A DNA stretch of 64,000 nucleotides from Poecilobothrus nobilitatus (taxonomy: Eukaryota; Arthropoda; Insecta; Diptera; Dolichopodidae), in assembly GCA_947095535.1 (NCBI GenBank), contig OX352773.1, positions 32,633,398 through 32,697,397 of the forward strand, written 5' to 3'. A program made the position numbers and the translations under genes. A model generated the notes under the pieces. It was not told the DNA's origin. It ran no database searches and worked only from the letters and a program-made list of their open reading frames with translations. This document shows, in pieces, positions 12,551-26,800 of this stretch; positions within the stretch are counted from its first letter, which is position 1, and each line of letters begins with the position of its first letter.

Positions 12551-15500
12551 TATAGACCACCAATTTTTTTTTTTTTTTTTCATATTTTTTTTATTTACCA
12601 TGTTTACCATAAATGAAAATTTATTTTATTTTAATTACAATAAAAAAAATAAAGTGAACCACAACTTCCGATATAATAGACTAGTGATGCATTAATTTTA
12701 CTCAACCGTTTTACGAAAAGGAATACATAGAAAAGTTTTAAGCGTATAGTAAATAAAACAGATCATTTTTTTTTTGGAATGTATTTAAAATAAAACAAAA
12801 TAAAACAAAATTTTTAACTTTAAAAACAAAACTAAAACAAGAATCAAAAAATAAATTTATTTTTTTTTATAAATTTTTTGCTGAAATAAGTTTTTATTAT
12901 AAAAGTCACACTAACACTGAACTTATATACATAATTTTTTTTATACGATATTAGTTAATCATAAATACATCTTTTAACGCCAAAATATGTTTTAACCAAA
13001 ATGTTAGTCTTGAATTTAATGAGATGGTACAAATTAACCGCCTGTACACAATATCCAAAATTATTCTAATTGCCTTGTCACATCACATTTATGTGTGACA
13101 AGAGAATAAACTGCATAAAAAACAAATTATTAAAAAATTAGATAGTTCATCAAATTACAAGATAAAGTAAACAAAAATAACGAGAAAAAAAATTATTTTA
13201 AATTGTGATGAAAGATTGTTTCATTGTTCTAAACATATTACAAATTCCAAGACAACACAAAGGTATGTACCTAATCACTTGAGAGTCATTCATAATAATA
13301 TAAATTAATTTTTTAAAATCATTTGTAAAATCATTTTTCTAATCTAAACCGTTTCAAATTTAGAGTTTATTTACTATATTCAAAATATCCACAAAAAAAA
13401 AACTATTTATAAAATGTATTTTTGATGGACATATTTGAAATACCTATCAATATAATCTACAAAAAATTTAAATTGAATAAACGATTATAATATAATATAA
13501 ACATTGTAATTTGATTATCTTCATTTAAATTCAATTTAACTTAGTAAAGCTAAAATCTATTTTGTGAATTACATAAGATATTCTTCATAAATATAAAAAA
13601 AAAAAAAAAAAATTGACACTATATAGAGAAATAAAAATGTGATTAGATATGAAGTTTTAATTTATTCTTTTTCATATGTCCTTCAATTATGCTTGTAGCA
13701 ACGCTACTACATATGTTATTTGAACGAATGACATTTAAACTTTAAAGTATAAAATGTCAAATTAAAAAATTTAAAATATATTATTTGGTTACAGATTTCA
13801 AAAATATATAAATATAATTACAATTATTATAAAATAGTTAATTAATGCTAACGAAACAACGAAACAATGTTCTAATTTCAAAATAAATTGAGTATAGAAT
13901 TGTTTCTATGAAACATGTACCAATTCATGTTGCACGAACATTTTAATATAAATTGTGAATTGTGTTTTAAAATAAGAATGAAATTATTTCCATTCAAAAT
14001 TTTTTTTTTTTGTATTTATAATATTTTAAGATTACTTACATTTAAAGATCATAAAATAGGTAGGTATATCTTAAGATTTTCGTAATATTATCCAAAAAAA
14101 AAATAATTTAATAATATTATATTATAAGATTGTCATCAAAAATATGTTAATTTTATTGTTAAAATAATGTCATATGGTTTATATTTTATTAAGAAATTTT
14201 GACATTTTTTAAAGTCAATGTCATTTTCAAAAAATGTTACTAAAACTAATTTTTTTTTTAAATACCATTTTAAACTAATAATTTATATTTTTAAAATAAT
14301 TTATAATTTCCAATCATAATATATTAAATAGCTCCATCTGAATCATTAGATTCACATCCATAATTCATTTAAATACTTAATTGTTATTTAAAATAAAATT
14401 GCATCAATTTATAATATATAGGTATACATACATTTAATTATAAAAAGAAATCAAAAATTAATTCCAATTATTATTATCAAAAAAATTTCCTACATCTAAT
14501 TATTTTATATGCCATATAAAGTAAAAAACAAAAAAAAAAAAAAAACAAACTAAACTTAACTTTTTATTTTCTAATAAAATTTAATTTATTAAAATAATAT
14601 ATCCGGGGCATGAACTTAAAGTTCATAAGTGTTAACTGCTAATAATACGTGACAACTTTTGATATAAATCTGAATTTATTAACAAAAATCATTATAAAAA
14701 AAAAAAAAAAAAAAACACTAAAAAAAACCAAATTGAATTTAAAGCATAAAAAAAACATTTAATTTTTTTGACTAATTATTCTTTTATTAAGAATAATTTA
14801 TAGTCTAATAATTACCATTATCATATTATTATTATACCATTATTATTGACAGAAAAAATCTTAACACTCCCATTCATGAATATAACACATTCTTGCAATA
14901 GTATATATCTACACTTATATGCATAAACATTTTCATGTACAATATATTCTTTCAAAATATAATTACTCTATTATAGTATAAAGTGTTACAAAATTGAACA
15001 CCTACATTTTATTTTATTTTTTTTTGTTTCTCATCTTAATAATTTTTTTTTTTTTTTCTATATGTATTTTATAAGATGAAGATGTTGCATTTTTAAATAA
15101 CTAAACTAAAAAATCTAAAAAAAAAAAAAAATTATCAACATTTTATAGGTTGTCCTTGATTAAAAATAAAACAAAAAAATAAACTATACTTTTTAACCAA
15201 CCTTAAAAATATCGTACTTTAATTTTGTTTTTTTGAAAAATTCGATAATTATCAAAATTAAAATGAATTTTATTTTATTTCAATCAATAAATAATAATAA
15301 AATACTATAAAAAAAAAAAAAAGAAAAAAAAAAACAGAATACACATCTCATTTTCTTGTATGAGAAATCAATTAGAAAAGCAAAATAAAATACCTTAAAT
15401 TTACACCTTAAAAATTGTTCAAAATACTACTTCAATTGTATGTATTTCTATTTATTCTAAAAAAAAAATTTAAAAAACAAAATATTTGTGGGCAATCTTG

Positions 15501-17215
15501 ATACATAAATTTAAAATAAAAAACTTATATTGTTCCTTTAGTATTAATAAAGTATTTGAAAATCGGATCTTGCTTAATGGAAAAACTATTCCCAAAAAAT
15601 GTGAATATACGGAATGCACAAGCATTTCGTTATTGTTTTATTTTGATATTATTAAACGGTAACCGATAAAAACGATAAATTAATATGAAGATCTTACTAT
15701 ATACGATAAAGGTTCATTGTATAACAGATAAACAACTTTAATAAAACCTAGAAACAATATTTTTATAATACGATAAACACAATTGGTAATAGACGCTGAA
15801 TAATTTTATTTTCATCAGTTATAAATAGACAATTGGATAAAATTATGAGATTTCTTCGATATGATCATACAATTATTCATTCATTATTATTCATTATATT
15901 TATATAGTTATTTTATTTATTTGGACATGACCTAAACGAAGTTTGAAACTGAGACCTTTTACTTGATACTTAGGTTAGTGAATTAGAAATTGCGACAATT
16001 TCTATATATGTATAGTAGTTGTAACACTTAGAGCTATCTAAACAAACTAAATACCAAATTCATATTGTTTTTAGTTTTATTTAATTTTTATATTTAACAT
16101 TAAATTTAATAAATTACAGTTCTTTTGTTATTTAAGAAATTCCTTTATCCTTGTGTTTTCTTTATTGTATTAAGAATTGTCCTTGTATTAAGAATTAGAA
16201 AATTATATATAAATAAATTGGTTCCATTAGACGCAAAACTTAATAAAAAATTTTTTAGATATTTATAGATATTTTATTAGATATTTTTTTTTTTAAATGA
16301 AATTTAATAAAAAATTTATTTAGAAATCGTACGGTTCCATAGTTCATACAATTGACATTGAATTAATGTTTCTTTCATTTTTTGTACTTTTTTAGCAACA
16401 CCGCGAAAAACGCACATTTTATTTCATAACATTTATGATTGCCCAAAATAAAACTTGTTCATAATTCAATTTTTTGATTTTTTTTGTTTCGATACTTAGC
16501 GGCCTTGCCTCCTTTCACCTTCTTCGTTTTCAAAAATTTTTCGTTTTTTTTTCATCTACTTCTAACGTATATATCATTTCTTCCATCTATACCATGTCAT
16601 TTTCAATTATTTTCTATTTAATATTTTTAAACACACATACATATTATGTATGTTTTGTATTAATGTATATATGCATATACCTAAAAGTAATATGTTGCCG
16701 AAAAAGTTTTTTCAACCTGTACGCTTTGTAAATACTATATTGACAAAAAAAAAGAACTCTTAATAAAATGCAGAGCAAAAAATTAAAGCAGAAAATCTAT
16801 TTAAGCAACAATAATTGTGATTTTGTTGCTAATGTAATTTTCACAATATTTTGTTTTTTTTTTTTCGTTTTCTTTTTTTTTTTTATTTCTGTTCCCTCCT
16901 AACAAATTCTTGTCCCTGATTAAAAAAGAAAAAAAAAAAAAATTCCAAATGTAATTTTTCAATAACTCTTGAGAATCACTGTTAAAACATTCAGTACAGT
17001 AAAAATACACACAAAAAAAAAAAAACAACAATAACAATAACAACAAGATAACTAACATAAGTAAATGTTGCATTTTAAAAAGATAGAACAAAATCATAGC
17101 AAAGGAATAACAACAAACCAAAAACCTTTTGAATATACATACCATCTTCAATAAAATAAACTCAAAACTAACTATATTCGTATCTGTAGATTGGTACCAT
17201 GACAGCAATTACCTA
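12551..17215. other. AT-rich non-coding stretch
   Basis: No gene supported. Notable only for several copies of ACGATAAA/CGATAAA at about 15655-15790. Open frames at 16474-16731 (+) and 16801-17208 (-) are Phe/Ile/Lys-rich, overlap T/A runs and lack any family signature. Confidence 0.6.
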
Positions 17216-20200
17216 CACGATATTATTACAAGAAAATAGAAAAAAAAAAAAAAATTAAAATGTATTTTCATTTTTATTTTGTTATTTTTTTATTACTGTT
17301 ATACTTCAATTGTTAGAATAAGTGGGCCTCTTGAGAGGGCTTGGAGCATAATATATTGTATATACTCGTATACTTATAGTATTTCTATAAATTGGTATTA
17401 GAGTATGAGTATATCTACAATACATATATGTAGGTATATAAAATCATTATGTTAATGTAAAATTTTTTCTTTTTATATTTTTATATAAAGTTTTTTTTTT
17501 TTTCTATCACTTTTTTACTTTTACGTACATTGAATAGTATATGAATTCGCATATTATTTAATTTAATACGTTCCAAATGAAAATGAAAAAAGTTTACGTA
17601 CACGTTTACAAAAATTTATATTACGAACACTATTGGTTTTTGATCTTTCATAATCGAAATTCCCTTGTTCAGCTCGTTTTTAAATTCAAGTACTTAAAAG
17701 GATTTATTTAAGGATTGTCGTGTAAGCTAAAACGATTTGGGTACCACTTTTTGAGACCCCGCTCTCTTATTTTGGTTAACTTATTATTGATTTTAATAGT
17801 AAACTAATAATGGCAAGTAAATATGAAATGTAAGACAAATAATCGCCTACAAAACAGTTACAACTCTCTTGTTTTATTATTCTAATACGTACACTTTTAT
17901 AATATTTTGAAGATTTATATTTGAAAAATTGTACAGTTCATCAAACATTCGTTCTTTAATACAAATAAAAGATTTTAATAAGTTTTAATGTATTCGTAAA
18001 AGTTTAAATATTAATTATAACTCATGACAATTTTTGACTTTTCTTATGTAATGATTAAACATTTCATTTTTCGTCCGTTTTCAAAACTTTAAGAGCGTTC
18101 AAAATTAAGTAATAAAATTTTAATCATTGATAATGAAATTAATATTGTGGAACAACCATTTTCTGTAGGCTCACTTCTGTCAAAGTTGTAAAAAGCCCTA
18201 TTTTTTAAAAAAACTTATAGTCAAAAGGTTGAAGTTCAAGTAAAATGAAAATCTTGGCAATGAGAATAAGTTACCTTAGAAAAGATTTTATTCTTATTTC
18301 CTTCCACTCATTTATTTCTAGACATCTGTTACTCTAACACCAGCTATTGAAATTTCTTTAAATAAAACACAAAAATTAAAGCTCAAACATAAAATGTTTA
18401 CATGTATTAAAAGTTTTTATTATTTATATAGTGTTTTCTTAAGATAAAATAAAGACTGTCTTAATGTTCCACAATATTTTCTTACATAAAACATTTTAAA
18501 TAAAAATTTAAAACTTTGATACAAAATTTATTACCATTTTAAAATGTTTTTTATTCTTTTTGAAAATTTACAAAATTAACAACCTTTGGTTTTTTTGTTA
18601 CTGTCCAATATTTTATATATTATATACTCACTGTATAAACATTTTCGTAACTTAGTGTATATTTCCATTCTATATAATATGTTAATACACAGGTAATACA
18701 AAAAATAAAAATTAATTTATGTATCTAAAATAAATACTAAGTGATTCTATTTCGGAAATTGTTGATTAAATTACAATCATCATATACAAAATTCACTCTC
18801 TTAAGTATATATATATACATGTATATAAATATATATATATATACATATAAAAGATAATATAAGTAGAACAGTTTATCAATTTTTTTTATTTTTCTTCGAT
18901 ATTTGTATTCTTATTCATTGTTAATGGTGAGAGCTTCATTTTGCAAAAAAAAAAAAAAAAAAGAGCTTCATTTAAAAAAAAAGCATAGAAAATGTCATTT
19001 AAAATATAAAAAGTAAAATTCTGCTTTTCTGGCAAAAACCAAACGTATAGCAGTTAAATGTAATATCCCAAAAAACTGATTATAATATGAAAAAGAGCCA
19101 ATTTAACTTTTATTATTTCATATATAATATATATAAGAATGATCTAAAAAGGAGTAGCTTAAATATTCTTTCGTTACTCCTAAAATTGCAACATTTAAAA
19201 AAAAAATTTTAAAGTAATGTTGTGTTAAAACACAATTTTATTTTTTACATTTTAAATTAATTAAAAATACAACTTCCAAAATATTAAAAATCTTCAATTT
19301 CAACTGGCATAAAAATTTAACTTTTAATCGTGCATTTTATCTGATGAAGTTAAACTGTCAAATAAATCTTATGTCCACACCACATCATAACTTTTTATAT
19401 TTTATATTTTGTCAGACTACTTGGACGGGACTAGCAATTAATTTTTCTCATATTAAGTTGGACATTAAAATTGTCTTAAGTCGAGCATTTTATTATAAAT
19501 ATCCACTATGAGCTTTCACAATCGAATGACATGACAAGACAAAATACTCAGAAATAGAAAAAACAAATTATGAATACATAAATTCAAACATAAATGGAAA
19601 ATCCCCTTAATTTAAGACCTAAATTGTACACATTTGAATTCAAAAACTTTAAAATTCAAACGTGTAAAAGAAAAATCGAAAATGGATGAAAATCTCATCA
19701 CAATTCAGTTCAGTTTTCAGTTCAAAATATAACATTCGATTTTTCGTCTAAACGCAACATTTTACTTGATCACTTATACCTGATGCAAATTAGATGTACG
19801 ATAGAATGTTAAGTGTAAAGCTTGCTTTATTCATATGTATATTATTCTAATCGTTATTTAATTTCTTTTGATTTGACTTATTTTTTGTTATGGAATCATT
19901 ATCAAAATACTTCAGCACTCATTTGCAAAAAATAAACATTCGTACACAAGTACTTTTTAATTTAATTCACAAACTTCAAATTTTAAACTTAAATTTCTAT
20001 GATTTTTTTTTTGTTAGAGAAAAAAAGGAACAAAAAGGAGAAACGAAAGAAAACGGTAAAGAAAGAAAATGAAATTTGAATTAAAACAAAAGAAATAAGT
20101 TTCAAATTATAAAATTGATATTCAATAATGATGACTGTGTGATAGTTAAAAAGATAAAAATTATCCAAGACCAAAATCGACCAAGACGACGACAATAATA

Positions 20201-23200
20201 ACAATGGCGGCAAAAAACGACAATAACGTTATAAATTGTATATATGCGTTTATTGTTGACTAATAAAATATTAATATTATTACAAATTTTCAATTTAAAA
20301 AAAATATATATATATACAATTAATTTTAAAACTTATGTGATTTTCATTTAAATTTTCCAATATTTTCCTATGAATTTTTCATTTTATACATACATAACAA
20401 CATTTATTGTTACAAACATAAAAATATACAACAGTTAAATCAGTTATATTATCAATAATAATAATATGTACATACAGTTATAAAAGTAAAAATTAAAAGT
20501 GTTTTTCACAGGTATAATTTTATTTTATACTTAATTTGTATTTTGTTGAAGGCTGTGATTTTGATTTATAAATTTACATAAATACATAATATATATATTA
20601 TAGATATGTATGTGTATATATAAAAACAATCTGATAGGATTGAATTAAATTAAGTTGAGTGTTGTGTTGAGAAATTGAAATTTCCCTTGAAAATTGAAAA
20701 TTGTGTAAAATTATTTTATAGTTGAGTAATTTTTTATACCAGATTTTTCATTATATTAACCAACATAATATATAAGTACATATACATAATATATTAATAA
20801 TGTTAAATAATTATATAAAATATATAACATTATATTTTAGATAGAATTATTTACCTGCTTGCACTGGAAAGCATACGTAATTTTCATATTATTATAATTT
20901 TATTTTAGTTTTTCGTAATTTTTTTTTTGGTTTTGTTTTTGTTTTTTAAGTATTGTGCAAATGTACCGTCATTATTTATTTGATCCTGTAGATTTTTGAT
21001 ACTGTTGATAACTGTTGTTATTAATAATGTTGCATTTATATGATAATGATGTTGATTAAATTGATGATTATTATAATAGTAATTTGTCAAAAGTAGATTA
21101 CAAAGTAAAAAAAAAATTTTAAATATAGAAATGTTTTTTGGTTTTTTTTTTTTTGTTTTTTATGAAATTCTAATAATGGTTGTTCGTGTTCTTTTTGCTG
21201 TTGCAATTGTTTTTAGAATGATGTTATAATTATGTACAGTTAAGTCCATTATCTATTTTATATACAGTTGGTACCTCATTAAAAAAATGTACTGAAATAG
21301 GAGTAGTTAAAAAATGAAACAAAACTTAAGACAACATATCTTACATTTTATGTTCTTAATGCAAAAATCCCAAAATAATAAAATAACAAAAGCCCAAATT
21401 ATAAAATATCAAATTACAAAATCTCAATTTAGGAAATCTTATCCACTTGCATTAAATTACTGCTAGGAGCATGCCTATTTCCTGAAAATAAAAATCTTGA
21501 ACAAAAAAACTTAAAAAATAATTCCTCTAAAAAAATTCTGATTTTATAATAAACGGTACAGTTTTAAAAATGAAGTAAAGAAAATAGTGGAGCCAGTTTT
21601 TTGTAATCAATTCTAAAATTCTTTTTAATTATATTTTTTACATACCTACTTATTTCAACAATAAAGCATTTAAAAAAGTAGCTATTATCGTTTCACAATT
21701 CAACTTTAAATTTGAAGATATTCCATTTTGGAATTTTGTATTTGGATTTTTGTAATAAGCAGTTTTGTAATTTCTATTTACGATTTATATGGTATTATGA
21801 TTTATTGTTTTTTGAAATTTTTGTGATTTTTTAAGTTTGAAACATTTGTAATTTGAAATTTTAATGTGTTCTTTTATTTATAATGTTATAAATAAACTTT
21901 CTTATAAATCGAACTTCATATACTATAATAAAACACCAAATGCAACTCATGCCTTAACATGTTTATCTTATATTATTTATTTATTTAAATTTGTTACTTT
22001 TAGATTTAGATTTTATACTTAGATTATAGACTAGAGGACAATGCAATATTTCTCAACTATACTATGGTCATCTACTATACTATTATAGGTACTATCATTA
22101 ATCATTATAGGTACTATCATTAATTTATACGACAATATTATTTATTTTGTTTATATTACATATTATATACATACAAATTTGAAAATTGCTAGATATTATA
22201 GCCCGCACTCCCTCAATTAAATCCACATCTTTTATTAGAAAATTAATGAATATTGCATATATTTAGGCGTCATTATTCGAATATTCACTTTATTTAATAT
22301 TTTTCATTTATTTTTGTTGTTCATTTACTGCCACATACATATTACATTCATAACATTCATATATAAGGTAATCTAAACTTAAATTGAAATTGTTACGAAC
22401 TAAGTCTAACAAATCATAATTAAATTTAGCTTTTTAAGAGAATTTTAATGTAAAAATTAGCAAATAAAAATACAATAATGAAAAATGTCAGTACAACATT
22501 ATATATAACGCTTATCAGTAACATTTTATTATAAACCCTTTTATATATATTGTTTTGTACTTTTTTCATTGACTCTCAATGTGTACATATATGTATACGA
22601 AAATGTTCATTAAAAATTATTTGTCATAGTATTTTCTTTTTTTTTTGCAATTTTTCTTACCATAACTATTTTTTAAAATAAATTGAAATCATTTTAATTT
22701 TATGGTGATGAATATGTAACAATTATTTAATTATGAGCTCTATATGTTAATTAATTTAAACTTACATGGTTTTGATATATATATACATATATATATATAT
22801 CTATAGATATACAAAATGCATTTTATATTTTAACGAACAGAGACCATCAAATTGAATAAAAGAGAATGGATTCATAAGAACATAGCAAAAAATAATAATA
22901 AAATTGCGAAAGTTAAATTTAAATGCAATAATTTCTAATAAATATACACATATTTTTTTTCCTAAGAATGGTTTGGTGATTTGAACTTAATTTATATTCC
23001 ATCATCAAAAAAAAACAAAAAGGAAAATTATAATATGGTACCTACATACAATATTTATTATATGACAATAATTAATTATTTTATATTTTATTTTTAAATT
23101 TAATTTTATTAATTATATTATTGCAAAGAGAGAAAAATTGATTGAACATTTTTATAAAATAAATTCCTATATTAATTTTCTTTACTAACATATTTACAAA

Positions 23201-23757
23201 ATATAAACATTTTTATTTTTGGAAATTTTTTTTTTTACATAAATTAGAAAATAATTTTAAAAAAATGATGATAATACAATTATGAGGAAAATGACTACAA
23301 TTAGTAATGATGTTGATTACAATGATTTTATTTAATATAATATGTTAAGTGTATGATTATGCAATCAAAATAATTTAACTAAAAATATAAAAAACAAAAA
23401 ACAGAAATATTTTGTAAAATTTTTCTTTACAATTACACACAAATTATACTAATGAGAAAAATTAAATATGCAAAATAATATCAGTTAAATATTAACAAAT
23501 ACATTGGTATATTGGTATATTGGTATATTTTTATAATGTTTCTTATAAAATTTTACCATTTAATTATTTTATACTGTTTGACAAAATATAAAACCTAAAT
23601 TAATGTTTACTTTTAAAATTATACCAATTTTAATAAAAAATCTAAAATTAAAGATTTATTTAAAGAATATTTTATGGTGGCCATACATTATTGAAAACAT
23701 AAATAAAACCTATAATAATTCATTTCAAAATTATAAAACATTTTTGAACATTATAAA
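17216..23757. other. AT-rich non-coding stretch with small repeats
   Basis: No gene supported. It contains an AT-rich dinucleotide stretch near 18805-18842, a 22-bp direct duplication with the word ATTATAGGTACTATCATTAAT starting at 22082 and 22104, and three copies of ATTGGTAT (8-bp period) at about 23503-23527. The word-rich zones at 21360-21430 and 21710-21860 share TTTGTAATTTGA-like words in opposite orientation and may be a worn inverted repeat. Confidence 0.6.
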
Positions 23758-23808
23758 ACACCCAACCCCAATTTACATGGTTGAGTTTGGGAATTTATTT
23801 TTGGGTGT
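23758..23808. repeat. Small imperfect hairpin
   Basis: Outer arms ACACCCAA at 23758-23765 and TTGGGTGT at 23801-23808 are perfectly complementary. Inner C/G-rich segments CCCCAA and TTGGG can pair as well, though not in perfect register. It lies inside a chance 72-codon frame (23603-23821). It may be the end of a small foldback element or a coincidence. Confidence 0.45.
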
Positions 23809-26800
23809 GACATCATATTAAATTCTTATAGGCTATAATAAAATTTTAAAAATTAAAAATATCTCGTTAGTTTAATATTGTCATTTTAATTAAAAAAAAA
23901 AACAACTCGTTTTGTCTATAAATACATATATATTGTTTTATAATATATATATATATATATTATTAAACAATGTAAAAAAAAAAGAACCAAAGGTTATTAA
24001 AAGCATACATTTTCTAAGAAACAAAAAAAAAAAACTTTTATATATTTAATTGATTTATAACGGTAAAAAAATGTCCTGCAGGTTTCCGTTTTTAGATTAA
24101 AAAGAAAAGATTAAGATGAACCTGAGATACACATGTTTTTAAATAGGCCTACTATCTATGGTAAAAATTTCATTTCTTTCGTTTTAACGGTGTAAAAGTT
24201 TTTTAAACAGGCAGACGCGTCAGAGTGAAAATAATAAGCTTAAATTTCCAAATTTTAAGATAGTATAAATTATTATTAAAAATGATGATAAAAATGTGTT
24301 AAATTTACTGTAAAGAAGTCGAGATTTTAGAAAAGTATTAAGTTCTCGTCACCCAAAACTTTTGAATTTTATCATTTTTGAGTTTTAAAATGAAAAGAAA
24401 AAATTAGATTTGATTTTCTCGAATAATTTCGATTTCTTATTATTTTTCTTAATATTAAAAAAGAAAACAATCATCTAATATATTATTATATAAAATAAAT
24501 ATATTAATTTCCAATTTTAATAAATGTCAAATATTATATAGTTTCAAAATCTCAATTTTTAACCAAAAGAAAAATTTTATTTACAATTAATTCCTTCACA
24601 TTTATTTTCTATATATAGTACATAATATATATTTTAAGGAATATGATACATATATAAAAAATCCTTAACTTCCTTTTTATTTCAACTTAAATCGAATAAA
24701 ACAAAAATTAAACTAAAACTAAATAAAATCGGAAAAGCTACAAAATTTTATTTGTACACTTATATAATTTTATTTTTTCTCTAATTTTCATTTTCGTTTG
24801 CGTTTCTGTTTTTTTTTTATTTAAAAGACAAAAGAAAAATTGTTTGTAAATTCTGCACTAGACCATAAAATTTTATAACAAGAAAAAAAAATAAAAAACT
24901 CTAAAAGTTAAAAAATAAAAACTATACCCACAACTTCATAATTCGATAGTCATTGTACAAAAATATAACTTCATTTAAAAACTACATAACAAAAATAATA
25001 AATTTTATTTGTAAAAGTTTTTTCTTTTCTTTTTATTGTTGGTTGTTCCGGGAAATTCCTTTTCTCTTGTCATCCATACATAAGTTACAAAAATGAAGAA
25101 AAAAAGAAAGAAAAAAGCTGATATAAATACAAATAAAATTACATTATTTTTTAAGAGTCAGTTTGATGTCCTTTCGAATTAGAGTTGCATTCATTTTTTT
25201 TTTTTTTTTTTTTTTTTTTTTATTTTTCGGAAAAAGTGATCTGAATTTAAATAAAAAAAAAAAACTTTTATTCATTTTAAATTGAATCAATTTAGATTTA
25301 GTATAGGTACTGGCAAAATTATGAAAAACTTCAAATCTTTTGACAAAAGAAACATATGAATATGAAATTTGATAAGATTATAGACGTAATACATTATAAC
25401 ACTTACATATTTAATGAAAAGTTTTATTACTTATGATTATTAATTTTCTGGCATTAGTCAAGGGATTTCCAAATTTTTATGATGTATCTTTCAGGCCTTA
25501 AGATATGAAAATGAATTTATTCATATATTGTATAATCTTTAATGTACCTGTGATCTTTTCGTTTATTTTTTAACTTTATTTAGTCAATTAAGATTTATAA
25601 TGAAATTATTACAAATAAGTAGTAGTGCTAACAACTTTTTAGTTATCTGTAATAGAAAAAATTTTTTATTACTTTTAAATCTGAAAACCAAATCTTTTAA
25701 ATAATTAAAAATGTATTTTCAAAATTATTTTTATTCTGATTGAAATCATTTACTTTCTTTTTGAATATTATAATTTCGATAAAATGACCGTAACACATAA
25801 AATCAAATCGTAAAATTACTCATTTAAAAAGTAAGAAGTATTTTTTACAATCAAGTCAATTGTTAAATTCCTACCTTCTCAAATCATCTTGTATTGACTT
25901 ATATATCTAAAAGTCCTTGTATTGATTACAAAAAAATAAAAGAAAAAATTTATAAATACATCTTAGACCATCATAATATTCGTACTCTTTATCAATTTTA
26001 ATTTTTTTTTATTATCGTATTTTTTTTTTTCTCTTATCCTAAATTTAATAAAAAAACTACAAAAAAAAAAAAATAAATCTTAAAAAAAACTTAAAAAAGA
26101 AATTGGAATTATTTGCCGATGATAGGCAACAGTAGCATAATAAGTTCCGGAATTTATAACGAAAAGGCCATCATAATACTATATATATAATACATTCAAA
26201 ATGTGCATATAGAAAGTTGTATATACATTATACATATATATATGTGCATTCATATTTATTATATGACATTGTGGCATTACCACTTTATCATCATTATCAT
26301 CATCTTTGTTATTTCAATAGTTATATGTATGTAGATGCTGGAATATGCCTGCAATCAGTGGAATTAATAAGAATGCCATACTATCGGTTTTAACAAATTC
26401 AAAATTTTATTTATTCTCCCTTATTCTTTTAAATTAATTTAAATAAGATCCTATTTCAGTTCAAATATGTTCAATTTAACCCTTTATATATTTACAATGT
26501 TACAATTTTAGCTTTTATAATTCAACAAAAAGTTTTAAGTATCAGTTGAATTCTCTAACACCTTGCATTTAATTTAAGAAAAAGACGTTGTTTTATTTTC
26601 TTCCCTGTGCTTATATTAGATATTTCGTTACCATGTTTAATCCAACTTCTTTACTGAATATCTAAAGTTTTTCATTACTTACCATTCTAAAAATCCTTCC
26701 GACAATTTTAAAAATGACCGGATTATTTTGAAAACAAACACTTTGTCTTAATTTTAAAAAATGTTATAAATACCTGGCAACTCTAAATACAATCAAAACT

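Noticed and set aside
16474..17208. Open frames of 85 codons (+) and 135 codons (-)
   Set aside because: Phe/Ile/Leu/Lys-rich, interrupted by long homopolymer-encoded blocks, with no family, splice or codon-use support.
23603..23821. 72-codon plus-strand frame with NILWWPYIIENINK
   Set aside because: Considered as a mitochondrial insertion because of its composition. No mitochondrial protein is recognised, and the frame includes the small hairpin at 23758-23808.
26660..26720. Minus-strand ATG directly followed by GTAAGT, like an ultra-short first exon
   Set aside because: No partner exon on the minus strand upstream of 26660 shows coding sequence, and the match is a single short word.
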